Assembly (NCBI GenBank): GCA_951802425.1
Contig: OX637804.1
Location: 2,604,001-2,668,000 of the forward strand
DNA from: Clavaria fumosa
Taxonomy: Eukaryota > Basidiomycota > Agaricomycetes > Agaricales > Clavariaceae
DNA: 64,000 nt
Direction: 5' to 3'
Made by a program: the position numbers and the translations under genes. The notes under the pieces were generated by a model that worked only from the letters and a program-made list of their open reading frames with translations, searched no databases and was not told the DNA's origin. Each line of letters opens with the position of its first letter. Within the stretch, counting starts at the first letter, position 1. Shown here in pieces: positions 37,601 to 48,436 of the stretch.

Positions 37601-39796
37601 CCCTTACGTTGTTGAATTTTCATCCACCTTGGAGAGGGCACTTGCATATGCTCTCGGAGGGAATGCAAAAGTCCTAAGCAAGAACCTGATGGAGCCATTG
37701 TGGATTTCCCGAGGCCTAGTCCAGCATGGCATGCCCACAGTCCGGCCATTGTTTGGAAGCGCTATAACAGTCGATATGACAGCACCACTTTGCATGGATG
37801 CGACTCAGTGGCCACTCTCTGCCAATGGGAAATACCCTGCCACATCCTCAAAGCGGGCTCAGATGCTTACATATGGTGAAGCACACTATTTTGTGAGTCC
37901 TTCCAACAATATTCATTCCTCAGTTGCTGCGATGTCCCGCCCACTGGAGATAGTTGGATGGCGGGGACTGGCCAACTTTGCACATTAGGAATGAACATTT
38001 CAATGTCCCGCACACCAGAGACAGTTGATGGGCGGGACAGGCAGTCCATGACCTATGTGTGGAATTATTCATTCAGGTTCAGGTCTGGAATGTTGTCAGG
38101 CATTAAATTTTCATTCATTTTCTCTTAACAAATTTACTTCTGAAGCTAAATCATATCTTTCTTGCTTTAGGCTTATGAAGCAGAATTTCGTATTCGTCAT
38201 GCCCTGGCCCACTCCTCACCTGATTACTTCCGGGAAATTTCAGATGACACACTGCGGAAGGGCATAATCATCGCTGATATAGCTTTGGAAATGTTCATCT
38301 CAGATGTGAAAGCCATTGTGACATCTGGTGTTGAGTCAGACATCAAAACTCCCCATTCTGATGACGACACAGACGAATACACCTTGGTTCCAGCACAAGA
38401 GAGGCAACGTGCCTTGAAGAATTGGTGTAAAACAAACTACCCTCTTGACTATGGTGCCCTTGGTTTTCAGATGCTGTTACGGGCAATTTGTCGGAAACGG
38501 GAGGAGATTGTTGATGGGCTTCCAAACATGACACAAAACAAGATGTCTCCAGACGAGTTTGCAGGATTGCTCTATTCCATGGCCAAAGAGACAAACTCAA
38601 CTGTGGTTAAGGCCCCTATCCTTCCCTCAGGTACCTTCTTGCCTGTCCTCAAAGTTGCAGTTCGATACATTGGCCGACTTAACTTCAATGCCAAAGGAAA
38701 GGAGGAATTTGTCAAGCATGTGCTACGCATTGCTACAAATCTCAAAAAAATCCACTTTGTGCCCTGGACGCTGAACAGAAGTCATGGAGCAGGTCGCCCC
38801 ACTCGCATCCCTGTTTGGAACTCATGGGCACAACTTGGACTTGCAGAGAAAGGCAAGGCACAAGTGCAAGGTGCTAGGGTGATGGCCATGCATCCAGCTG
38901 AACAAATGGCTCAAGCACTTCGGGACGCTGAGAAGGCAGCACAAGGAGACGACCACCATATTGATTGGACTGCATCAGAAACCACATTGGACAACCTCCA
39001 CAATTTTCTTCATTGTACAAAGCTGCCAATGGACTGGAGTATTCCCAGGGACTCTACTGGATTTATTCAGGATACCTACCTCTGGTTCCAAAATTGCTAT
39101 GATCCAACAGCGGTCACCCATCATCTAGGCCTGCTGATTGGGATCCTCTTGTCACGGTGCCTCCCAAATATGTTTGCTCCAGATGACACACGTCTCAGTT
39201 TAAAGGGGGCCACCAGGCGAAGGACTCGTGAAATTGCTCGGACAGCTCCCTGGATTGCAAAGCCAAAACGACGGGGCATGTCAGACCCATCTATTTTCAT
39301 GTCCATGTTCAGCACCTTCATTGCTGCCCTCTATGACAATACAAGCCCACTACGGAAACATATGGCAGCCAACAAGAACAGCCTCGGTGATTGGGCAACA
39401 AAACATAGTCAGTCATCTAGATTTCATTTTAATTCATTATCATTCATGATTTCAGGTGTCAAAGGGGTCACATCTTTCAACCTTCTTCGGGTGGGTGTCA
39501 CTTGGGGACATGGTGCTGGGGCTCTCAAGGCTGGAGTCTTTGGTCGTGACTGGGGCATACTTGCCCAAGATGAGATTCAGAATGTGTACCATTCATTGGT
39601 AACACTGCTCAAGGAGAAACCATTTGGGCCCTATGATGCTCTGACGTTTCTGGTTGGGGAAACTCAAGCAAAGTCAGTTTCAAGTGTGGAGTGCATCACA
39701 GCGCGCACATTGACTGGCCAGAAGAGGCGCCGAGCAACCTCCAGTGATAATAGTGATATTGAGATAGTAGCTGGTCCATCTAAGCTCAGATATTAG
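34656..39796 (+). CDS. Very large lineage-specific protein of unknown function (about 1,200+ residues)
   Basis: Start MPPNDAPPAIDISESEVEVE (exon 34656-34765), spliced to DPGESECEEQNAPLDIAAVS (34829-35584). A 509-bp intron (35585-36093) leads to EQPKIQLRLEDLLFLNERLI. Further exons give GWDPTPIEELQDNYDYHHGS (about 36440), an acidic loop (EGEDADVDDGGSKP), KKQQHCASALPFDRFKHKIN, VFPNLYKWTTYGICHLLETI (about 37500) and AYEAEFRIRHALAHSSPDYF (from 38171). A 400-residue last part starts at about 38285, with one intron at about 39413-39456, and ends GPSKLRY at 39796, preceded by a basic/acidic tail GQKRRRATSSDNSDIEI that could be a nuclear signal. Splice borders keep the frame throughout and no stop interrupts it, so the gene looks functional. 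I recognise no known domain. Confidence 0.6.
35737..36044. repeat. Five 30-bp CCCGC...GCGGG modules in the 509-bp intron
   Basis: Modules at 35737-35766 (starts CCCAC), 35807-35836, 35894-35923, 35982-36011 (ends GCAGG) and 36015-36044 (ends GCGGA). Each is exactly 30 bp. The first two are direct copies 70 bp apart with the shared flank CTGTATCCTG. The third is close to the reverse complement of the second. Confidence 0.8.
37936..38036. repeat. Two 30-bp CCCGC...GCGGG modules in the 37893-38170 intron
   Basis: 37936-37965 and 38007-38036, exactly 30 bp each, 71 bp apart start to start, both preceded by ATGT and followed by GGAC or ACAG. They share the inner GAGA-AGTTG core and differ from the cores of the other introns. 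Confidence 0.8.
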
Positions 39797-40551
39797 CATA
39801 GCCATTACATAAAGTAGGTAGGCATCATTTTAGGAAAGATAATAGCCATCCATCTATCCATCAATCAACCAGTTGCCAATAATGTTCATCAAAAGATAGC
39901 AGAATCCTACATGTCAATCACTACTGCAGCATGGCCAGTGTTCGTGCATTCCCCCACATTACCACAATGTGCAGGGAGGGATAGTACGACCCATATGTCA
40001 AGCATGGGCCAAGGCTAATGCATTGCTGCACACCAAATACTAACCACTGATGTGCGGGTCAACAATATATTGCAGTCCCGCAAATCAATTACAACCGAAG
40101 TGCGGGACCATGCCATCCTTGATCTGCACATTTGCACGTTGCAAACTATTTATTATTATAATTTTTGAGAAAGGAACCTGTGAGATGATTCAACCCAATA
40201 CACTGCATTTTGCTAGCCTTTCACATGCAAATCCACCTTGGACTAGCAAGCTGATATTATGAAAATGCACTGCAAATTGCAATTGCAAATCACAGTTAGC
40301 ACTGGCTTTATAATGCAGATCCAGAAGTGAGCAACCAAGGAAGCTCACTCTGAAATCATATAATTAATGCAATGCAATACAAAGCATGGGTGTAGGATTT
40401 TGCCATTCAGTAGTGGATTACAGTTCCCCAACCCTGCATCATGGGTTGGAGCAGGATGCTGAATGAATTTATGTCTCTCCCCTGCAGCCAGTGTCTCAGC
40501 TGTCCAAACCACAGGGTCAGCTATTAGCAGCAATAGAGTAGATATTAGTCT
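39797..40551. other. Intergenic stretch with one 30-bp module
   Basis: Non-coding and AT-rich. It contains one CCCGC...GCGGG module at 40077-40106 (30 bp), with a mirrored GCGGG...CCCGC spacing just before it (GCGGG at 40054). No credible gene is seen in this stretch. Confidence 0.5.
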
Positions 40552-40559
40552 GAATAGAG

Positions 40560-40797
40560 TAGTGATGTAAAAGTCTGGTTCAGGCAAATTTTCGAACCTT
40601 GAACCTGGTTCTGGTCCAGTTTGGGGTTCAAAAACCGGACTTTTACCTAATTTGGTAATGGCTCGACCAATTTTGGTCCTCTTGAACCTGAACAAAGGTT
40701 TGGTTCAACCATTGACTGAACCTTGAACTGGACTTTGGTCTGGTTCTCAAAAGTTCAGGTTCGAACCCTGGTTCAGAACCAAACCATCCCATCACTA
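40560..40797. mobile_element. hAT-like non-autonomous element 1 (238 bp)
   Basis: Termini TAGTGATG...CATCACTA are perfect 8-bp inverted repeats, flanked by the exact 8-bp duplication GAATAGAG (40552-40559 and 40798-40805). The 8-bp duplication is diagnostic of the hAT superfamily. The interior is rich in GGTTC/GAACC half-sites and is non-coding. It is closely related to element 2 at 44701, which has an extra segment near its left end. Confidence 0.88.
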
Positions 40798-41471
40798 GAA
40801 TAGAGTAAGATCCTTAGTTCTAAATGAAGCTATAAGTTATATTGATAGATACCTGAATAGAGTAAGACTAGCAACTTTATCAGTAGAGGAAAACAGTAAG
40901 TACTCACTCCTTAGTTCTGGACAAAGCTATGGAGTGTGGATGACTATACTAAGGCTTATACCAGCCTGTGGTAGCCATAGTAATGATAATTGTGAAACAA
41001 AAATAAAACAAGGAGTAATGAAACTTCCCCTGGAGTCCATACTCCATTGTACCAGCCTTCTAGGCCTGTTACTCTTCGTCACAGCCATCTAGGCTCATTG
41101 GACATCCCTTTAACATCAGCTTCATTATCACAGTCAAAAACCATTTTGTGCTTGACTCTAGCTTGTGCTCATCTGATCAAAACCAACGAAGTAGCCAAAG
41201 CATGCACATGTGTCGAGCTTTTCGGCATCGACTATCTTCACCCATGCATGAGTCCCGAACAGAACAGCTTTCAAGAAATCTGGGTGTTTGCTGTACTGAG
41301 CTTGGTATGGCATATTGCTGTTGAGTGTGCAGGTAGGTGCACAGTTTTTTATCCATGCTGCATGACTCATAGCTGCAGCCCAGAGACTCTTGGGAAGCAT
41401 GGAGTCTATGAGCATAGCTTGTGCTAGCTCAGCTTTCGTTCTGTTCCAGCGTTCCACAATGCTGACTTGCT

Positions 41472-43412
41472 CAGGCAATTCAAGTAAATTAATGCAATAA
41501 TCTATTGTAATTACAGTAAGCATGTGATGCATAGAAGACAGTAAGTTTGTGAATGGTGAGGATGCATCATCACACAAAGGGAAATGATGCATGGCCATGG
41601 GGTACATAATGCATGACTCCTGGAGGGGATAATGCATCATCCCTCATGCATCACTCTTGCCATCATGCATCACACTCGCTGATGCCTGCTGCCTGCCCTG
41701 CTGCCGCCACCTGCCTGCCCTGCTGCCGCCACCCGCCGCCCGCCATGCTGCTGCCACCCGCCTCTGCCCTTCTGCTGCCACCTGCTGCCCGCCCTTCTGC
41801 TGCCACCCGCCACCCGCCCTTCTGCCGCCACCTGCCACCCGCCCCCCACCCCGCCGCTCCTTCCCTGCTGTTGCTGCCACTCCCTGCCCAGCTGCTACCA
41901 ATGGCCCCAGTCCCCACCATTGGTCTGTGACCACAGTTGGGGGCTTGGAGGGAGGGTGCACCTGGCAGGCAGCCTATCGTGGCCGCTGCCCTCGTCGCAC
42001 CTGTCGCCCCCATCGCCCCTGTCAGCCCTGTCGCTGTTGTCGTCGTTCTTGCCCCTCCCACCACTGTCATCATTTTGCCACTGCTGAAGAGAGGGAGAGA
42101 GAGAGGGGAGAGAGAGAGGGGGGAGAGAGAGGGGGGAGGGTGAAAGAAAGAGAGAAAAAAAAGAGGGAGGAACATGCACCAGTGGTCATCGTCATCACTG
42201 TCATCGCCTGCACCTCATTGAGACCCATAAGTCACAGCCACAGTATCTGTCCTACTGACAGAAAAACTGTCCTTGCATCCTAGTCTGAGTATAATAAATT
42301 CTGAAAATAATTGGGAAGGATTGAGTCCACATGCTCAACAATCCTATGTTAAATTTACAATGTAAAATGCTGTCTAAAAAGTGTGATGATGATTGAATCA
42401 GTTTCTTGCTTTACAGTTACATGTGTGACTAGACAACTGCCTTGACCAGCCACACTTGTGCTAGCAATGGTGCATCATTATCCCCATCCCCCTTCTCCCC
42501 TCACTAATCCACCATTTAGCAGCTGGCAATGACATTGACAACACCTGTGGCAGACAATGATGGCGATAATGGCCCCAGCAGACAGTGATGGTGACTATGA
42601 CAGCAGTAGGCGATGATGATATGACAGCAGTGGCTAGGGCTCTTCCCCCAGGCGACAATGGCGATGGCGACAACTGCTGGCACATGTTCCTCCTTCTTTC
42701 TTTTTTCTCTTTCTTTCACACTCCCCCCTCTCTCTTTCACCTCCCTCTCTCCCTCTCTTCAGCAGTGGCCCAATGACGATGGCAGCAGGAGGGGCAACAA
42801 CGACGACGACGGTGACGGGGGCAGCCCCAGCCGCAGCCGCAGCGCCCGTACACGAAGCAGCCAGCGCGAGCGCCAGACCCACCATGTCCCATGTGTCCGT
42901 CGGCCTGATCACCCCGTCGTCCCACAGATGTGTCATCAAGTAGTATGCGGTCGACTGCGCCAGCACAGCATGGCAGCCACAATAGGCTGCCTGCCAGGTG
43001 TGCCCTCCCTCCCTGTAGCAATGGCCCAAGCCCCCAACCGTGGTCACAGACCAATGGTGGGGACTGGGGCCATTGGTAGCAGCTGGGCAGGGAGTGGCAG
43101 CAATGGCATGGCAGGAGCAGCGGGGTGGGGAGTGGGCGGCGAGTGGCAGGTGGTGGCAGAAGGGCGGGTGGCAGGCATCAGTGAGCGGGATGCATGACAG
43201 CAAGAGTGATGCATGAGCTCGGATGATGCAATGTGCTGGGAGGCAGGGATGATGTAACATGACAGGAGCTGGGGAGGCGAGGGTGATGCAATGCGACAGG
43301 AGCTGGGGAGGTGAGGGTGATGCAATGCAGTGGCACAGCAACTTACCATCTTCCATGCATAACCAACTAATGGTAATTAGCCTAAATAATGCATCAGATT
43401 GCTCACCTCAGG
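41472..43412. mobile_element. Foldback-type element inserted in the copia integrase, 9-bp target duplication
   Basis: TGACTTGCT occurs on both sides (41463-41471 and 43413-43421). Joining the flanks with one copy of the duplication gives a continuous integrase frame, THKQVSIVERWNRT. The 1,941-bp element contains two inverted arms, about 41627-42190 and 42650-43235, each with GATGCATGAC motifs at the outer end, Pro/Ala-rich GC repeats and a GAGAGG/CTCTCC purine-pyrimidine tract at the inner end. A 450-bp AT-richer loop separates them. There is no transposase. A 9-bp duplication fits Mutator-like elements, but the extreme ends (CAGGCAATTC and ACCTCAGG) show no clear terminal inverted repeat. 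Long open frames in the arms are low-complexity artefacts. Confidence 0.8.
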
Positions 43413-44700
43413 TGACTTGCTTGTGTGTGTGCTTTGTGCCCTTTTCTGCTAGGTGGTCCAAGAACGCATTGCCAAGGAACTCTCCACCACAGTCTGAACA
43501 AGGGTATTTGACCTTTGTATTCCCATGAGTATTGATTTCAGCTTCGAGCTTCTTGTATGTGCTGAATGCCTGAGACTTTTTCTGTATAGCAACCATTGTC
43601 AACTAAATCCACAGTGTAGCAGTTCCTGCCAATCGATGTGGTGGGTGTTGGGCCCCATACATTGGTGTGGATGTATTTGCCATACTTCTCCACTCTATTT
43701 GATGCCTTTTCAGGGAATGGGGGGCAATTTGGCTTGGCCTGAGCACAGGTGTCACAAAAAGGTGTGTCAGCTGTGTCCTCTATCTTGATCCCAGTAACTT
43801 TCTTGGTAGAGATTGCATGTTTGACCACTGCATAGTTTACATGGCCAAAGACACAAAGTTTGATGCAAGGTGAGTTTCTGAGGGTTGATCGCTATGTGAG
43901 CAGTGTCTGTTGTAACTGACAAGGCTGAGATGCGATACAGGTCATTTGTTTTTGGAATGCAAGCTATTACTCTGCCTGCAGGATCACTCACCAGGCAGGA
44001 GTTCACTGTGAACTCTGCAGTACATCCAGCATTGTTGAGCTTTCCAATGGATATGAGCATGAATGCCATGCTCAGTGCATGAGCGACATTTTTGAGCTTG
44101 AACTTACTAACCCCCATTCCATTAGGAACATTGAGGAGTATGTCCCCACATCCAATGGAGCTAAGAATGCAGCATCAGCAGCTGTAACTGCTTTGTGGGC
44201 AGTAGCATGGACATTGATTTATCTGGGCAGAAGTGTGTGGTCACTCTGCTGTTGAGGATAACCTCATGCAGTCACTTGACACTGGGAGAGGTGGCAGTGG
44301 CAGTAAGAGGGTCACCAAGACAGGTGAATGCGAGGTAATCCTCATTATCTTTCTGCTTTGGAGTTGATGTAGCTGCAGTATTTGCCTTGTCTGCCTTCTT
44401 TTGCCAGGGTGCTTGGCCCTCTTTTGCCTACCGTGCTGGAAAGGCTAGTGGCATGAGTGATCATGTGAAGGAGTGAGCAGTAGCTGTGTGGGAACAAGGT
44501 AAGTAACATTGTTCCAAAGTCTTCATCCAGATGCACCTATTCCTTCTAGCTCATGTCAGAGTTTTGTCATGGCATTGAGGTGCACCTTGACATCTCCATC
44601 CTTATCACAGAGTATTGATTGGAGCCTGCAGCAGGTATCCACTTTGTGTACTGACTTTTCTTCATAGCATCATTATGGATTGCTGTCCACATCTTGGATG

Positions 44701-44993
44701 TAGTGATGTAAAAGTCCGGTTCAGTCCAGTTCTTGACCATAAATTTCGAACTCCGAACTGGACTTAAGGTCCAGTTCAGGCAAATTTTCAAACCTTGAAC
44801 CCAGTTCTGGTCTGGTTCGAGGTTCAAAAACCGGACTTTTACCTAATTTGGTAATGGTTCAACCAATTTTGGTCCTCTTGAACCTGAAAAAAGGTTCAGT
44901 TTGACCATTGACTGAACTTTGAACCAGCCTTTGGTCCAGTTCTCAAAAGTTCAGGTTTGAACCCTGGTTCAGAACTGAACCATCCCATCACTA
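44701..44993. mobile_element. hAT-like non-autonomous element 2 (293 bp) in the copia gag
   Basis: TAGTGATG...CATCACTA termini with the exact 8-bp duplication CTTGGATG (44693-44700 and 44994-45001). It interrupts the copia Gag between MTASK and MWTAI. Same family as 40560-40797 but with about 55 extra bases near the left end. Confidence 0.9.
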
Positions 44994-45328
44994 CTTGGAT
45001 GCAGTCATAGACTTGATGAGGGTGGTGAGGTGAGGCAATATTGTGGTGAGCATGACATGCTGCACACCATACTCCTGCTCATACTCATCTAGTCTCTTTT
45101 CTTTCTCTTCCACATCATTGTCAGTAGCCTCAAGACCTGGCTTTTCATCAGGACCCCATTTACTTCAGGGTAAGGTACTGGTTTTCTCACAGTTCCATCA
45201 ACATGTTGTATTAACCCTCTCACACCCATAGCTGTCCTGGCTTTCGACTGGTAGTCTGGCCAGTTCACTCCATTGTCACAGAGTCAAGGGACAGCAATAG
45301 TACTGTTTGACAAGTTGGGGTTAGGCAT

Positions 45329-46773
45329 GTCGTTTTGTGCATTGGATCTCATAATCTATAGAAATCAAGGCTAAGGGATATCTGTTAGCTCAGTCATAGT
45401 ATGGACTCCATTGCAAACTACCTAAGGGATATCTGTTCTACATTTGGACATCAGAAAATGTGAAATGATTGATGAAAACCAGAATTACTCACAGCTCAGT
45501 TGTAGTACAGACTGAGCTGTGGCAGCATAACTAGAAAGGCAAGAGGATTATGTAAGGTGGCAGCTTGATTACCATCATCCTGCAGCATGAACAAGTTGAT
45601 CACCAGCATTGCATACTCAAAGTGTAACCGTGTGACCAGCTGCTTGTAGTGCAGGTCCAGCCCCAGTTTGTCTGGCAGGAAGGATATTCTGAGCCATTTT
45701 GGTGACTATGGACAGAACAGAAAACGTACCATCTGCTTGGGACAGATAGGAGAACCACTAATCTGACCATGCAAAGAACTGCAACTCAAACATTTTAATG
45801 ACCAGCAAATGGTCACACTGCATCTGCAGCCTAGAAGGATTGCTCATCCCTGCATACAGCAAATCAAGGCTCTGCAAGAGCAGCCATTACAGGCCCTAAA
45901 AATACAGAAAGTGCCATCAACACTGCACCTGAAATGACAAAGAGGGGGCAGAATGCACAACATAGGCAGCATTCAACAAGTCTGTCAGCTGCACAATGGG
46001 TGAGCAGAACCACGTATCCACATTGCAAATGATATAACTAAGACACATGCAAAAGAAGTGTCAGTGCCATCCACAACACCAAAGGAAACACTGCCTCACT
46101 GGTATGAGGCTTGCCCATCTGCACACTCAGGCTCTGGTTGAGGCAGAAACATAGCAGCCACATCTTGTCCTTTGAGTGTGGCAACAAGCAAGTGTCAGAC
46201 TTCAAAAGAAATTCAACATAAGATCATGTGATCCTATGTTGCAATTTCTTTCAAGTCCAACACACTGTCTTCAGCTCAGCCCCACTTTGTCCATCAGCAG
46301 CAACGGCAACAGACAACAACCATGACAGCAGTGGTGGCAGCACCCAGCAGCATGCAGTGGCAGGTGGCAGCAGCAACTGACAGCAGCAACTGGCAGCAGT
46401 GGCAGCAGCGACTGGCAGCAGTGGCAGCAGTGACCAGCAGCAGTGGGTGGCAGCAGGTGGCAGTGGCAGGCAGTAAGCACCAGTGGGTGTGGCACCTAGC
46501 AGTGAGTGGCAGGAACAACAAAGCTAGTCAATCTGTTTGCTTTCTTATTATTGTGTTTGCATGTGACCTTGCCAAACAGAAAAACATCACTTACTGTATT
46601 CCAGCAGCAAATTTCAATCTGCTCTAGCTCCTCCAAATCTGCATGTATCAGTGAGATATTGAAAATCTGAGTTCCTGCATTCAATCTCTCAGAGTTGGTA
46701 GCTTCAATGGTCCTAATTCATGCAAAATCAGAAACCCACTTTCAGCACCCAAATCTCGTCTCTGTCTTGTGTC
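45329..46773. other. Non-coding flank of the copia remnant, with a CAG/CTG-rich tract
   Basis: No gene is supported. 46300-46480 is a CAGCAG(TGG)-type low-complexity run that keeps short frames open on both strands. The part next to 46773 may be the far side of the copia LTR whose other side is at 48042-48340, since the hAT-like element splits it; this is an inference. Confidence 0.4.
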
Positions 46774-48033
46774 TAGTGATGTTCCAGCCCGGCTTGGCCT
46801 GGAAGCCGGGGCTTTGGCCTGGCCTCAGAGGGCTCCGGCTTTCAGAATATCTGGGCCGGGCCAAAGCCCTTTATATTGGCTTAGGTCTGGCTTGGCCCGG
46901 CCCAGGCCGGGCTTTTGTATAAGACCAATACTGTACATGTATATGCACAAAAAAGATCAGTCCAAGTCTATCACGACATCTTTGCTGTCATCCTCAACAA
47001 TGCCCGACCACCCTTCTTCTTCTTGTTCACCACCTTGAACCCACCCCACTCCGGTTGCGTTGGCTTGGGCTGCGCCTTGACTACGTCGGCTGTGGATATT
47101 GGTTTTGCCGCGCTGCCCCCAGTGCTCGCGCCTCTGGGATGGGAAGCAGCATCTGCTTTCCGCTTGGTAACGAATTCGGATGCAAAGCGTCGCAGCTACA
47201 CACTGTTGACGGTGTTGTTGAGACCCTTGAGCGAATCAGTCAACCATTTGAGGAACTCATGTGAAGGCAGGATGGGGAAGTCTTCGGCCTTGCCCGACGA
47301 CGCTTGAATAGGTTTGACAATCACTGGACTTGGCGTCGACCGGTTCGTCGTGGAACCATTCGCTCGCATCGAGCCGGTGGATGCGGTGTTCGCAGTTGAC
47401 GCAGATGGAGCGACTGGAGGTTTAGATGAAGCGACAGGCACAGATGGCTTTCCTCCCATTCCTACAGTCGTCCAAGTGCCCCCGGCCATCTGCGAAGCTA
47501 TGGACTGTAAGAGAACCGCGTAAGTCGAGAATCTTGTATGTAGGATGAAGACTCCAACAAACCTTTGTCGGAGCCTCCCCATGTAGCCTTCGTGCTGCGG
47601 CCGACGTGACCGCTTCCTTCAGGCCCAACTTCTTGCGCTTTTCCTCTTCCTCTTGGATCTCCTTCATGCTCTTCTTTGCCGGTTGAGTCTTGGCCACAGC
47701 CGTCCACACTGGACCAGCGGGTGGTGTCGGGTCCTTCGAAGAGGCATGATTACGGGCAGCGCCAGCATGTGAAGCTGTGAGCCCCCACGATGTAGTGAAT
47801 GGCTTATGCAGATCGTTCGAGGGAGGGGTAGATGCAACGTTCCGAGCAGCGCTCTCCTGCGTCTTCTCAGTGATCACATGATCTTCGTATCAGCCCCGGC
47901 CTCACGGCCCGGCTCAGGGCTTGGAAATGTCTGGGCCGGGCCAAAAGCCTCCAGAAGCCGACCAGCCGGCCCAGCCTAAATGGGCCTGGCCCGGCCCAGC
48001 TGACGGCCCAAAGCCGGGCCGTGTCCATCACTA
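46774..48033. mobile_element. hAT-like element 3 carrying a captured host-gene fragment (1,260 bp)
   Basis: TAGTGATG...CATCACTA termini flanked by the exact 8-bp duplication CTTGTGTC (46766-46773 and 48034-48041). The subterminal 130-150 bp at both ends are GC-rich and full of GGCCCGG/CCGGGCC motifs in opposite orientation, likely transposase-binding repeats. They differ from the GGTTC-rich ends of elements 1 and 2. The interior is a gene fragment on the minus strand (46971-47877), and no transposase is present. This is the architecture of a gene-capturing non-autonomous element. Confidence 0.88.
46971..47877 (-). pseudogene. Captured C-terminal fragment of a GYF-domain (SMY2-like) protein gene
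   Basis: The minus strand reads TTSWGLTASHAGAARN, then KKSMKEIQEEEEKRKKLGLK. An intron with GTTTGT...TTACAG borders (47505-47562) keeps the frame. Next come MAGGTWTTVGMGGKPSVP and EDFPILPSHEFLKWLTDSLK, then a TAG just after NNTVNSV. In a shifted frame follow RRFASEFVTKRKADAASHP and, at the very end, QPEWGGFKVVNKKKKGGR. The LKEIQE-type helix, the HEFxKWxxxxLKGLN block and the terminal WGGFKVVNKKKKGGR are features of the C-terminal part of fungal GYF-domain proteins. The N-terminal GYF domain and a segment between LKGLN and the FASEF block are missing. It is a pseudogene; family identification comes from memory of these motifs. Confidence 0.65.
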
Positions 48034-48041
48034 CTTGTGTC

Positions 48042-48340
48042 GAGTGGCATTGGGGCAAGCAATACATTGTGGTATAGCGAGGTGTCTGTCTGGCAGTGGT
48101 TAACTGTAAAGACAGTAAGCTAAATCTCAGTCTTGAAAGAGAGAACTAAATTCATTTGCCTGTAAAGACAGTAAGCTAAATCTAAGGACAGGCTATTAGT
48201 TAGGACTGATATAGTGAATGTAATGGGAGTCATACCTCAGTCTCGAAAGAGAGAACTGAGGTTAAGTGGTGCGAGTGTCAGGTAATATGTATGTTACGTA
48301 ATGTTGCCCAATATGGGCGAACCTCCCATATCCAACACGC
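48042..48340 (-). repeat. Copia LTR fragment
   Basis: On the minus strand, TGTTGGATATGGGAGGTTCG begins at 48340, just after the end of the copia coding fragment, where a 3' LTR should start. Paired motifs (CTCAGTC..GAAAGAGAGAAC near 48130 and 48238) lie inside. The left limit is unclear because of the hAT-like insertion at 48033. Confidence 0.5.
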
Positions 48341-48351
48341 CCACTCGAACT

Positions 48352-48436
48352 TATGCGGGCAACATCAATCCCATCGTCTTCACGAATGCCTCATGCTTTG
48401 GTCGTGACAATCCCTTGGTGAAGGCATCTGCAGCCT
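48352..48436 (-). pseudogene. C-terminal tip of copia RNase H
   Basis: The minus strand reads EAADAFTKGLSRPKHEAFVK, then TMGLMLPA and a stop. This is the conserved end of Ty1/copia polyproteins. It is cut at 48437 by a sequence matching the left end of the foldback element at 41472. Confidence 0.75.

Larger units (their letters stand above)
41150..45328 (-). pseudogene. Ty1/copia gag-pol remnant with two later insertions
   Basis: Reading leftwards from about 45328: a copia-type Gag (NGVNWPDYQSKARTAMGVRG, and KEKRLDEYEQEYGVQHVMLT) is interrupted by hAT-like element 2 and resumes as MWTAIHNDAMKKS. Then come a degenerate stretch, the protease/GAG-pre-integrase region (VAHALSMAFMLISIGKLNNA, FCDTCAQAKP; 44117-43500), the integrase core (SDCGGEFLGNAFLDHLAEKG) and, after the foldback insertion 41472-43412, SIVERWNRTKAELAQAML, LPKSLWAAAMSHAAWIKN and a trailing KLDTCACFGYFVGFD. 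RT and RNase H are missing. Gag carries a stop near the start and frameshifts. The order fits copia (integrase before RT). It is inactive. Confidence 0.82.

Noticed and set aside
41613..43356. Pro/Ala/Cys-rich open frames in both strands
   Set aside because: They fall in the GC-rich arms of the foldback element and mirror each other between arms; low complexity, no splice or domain evidence.
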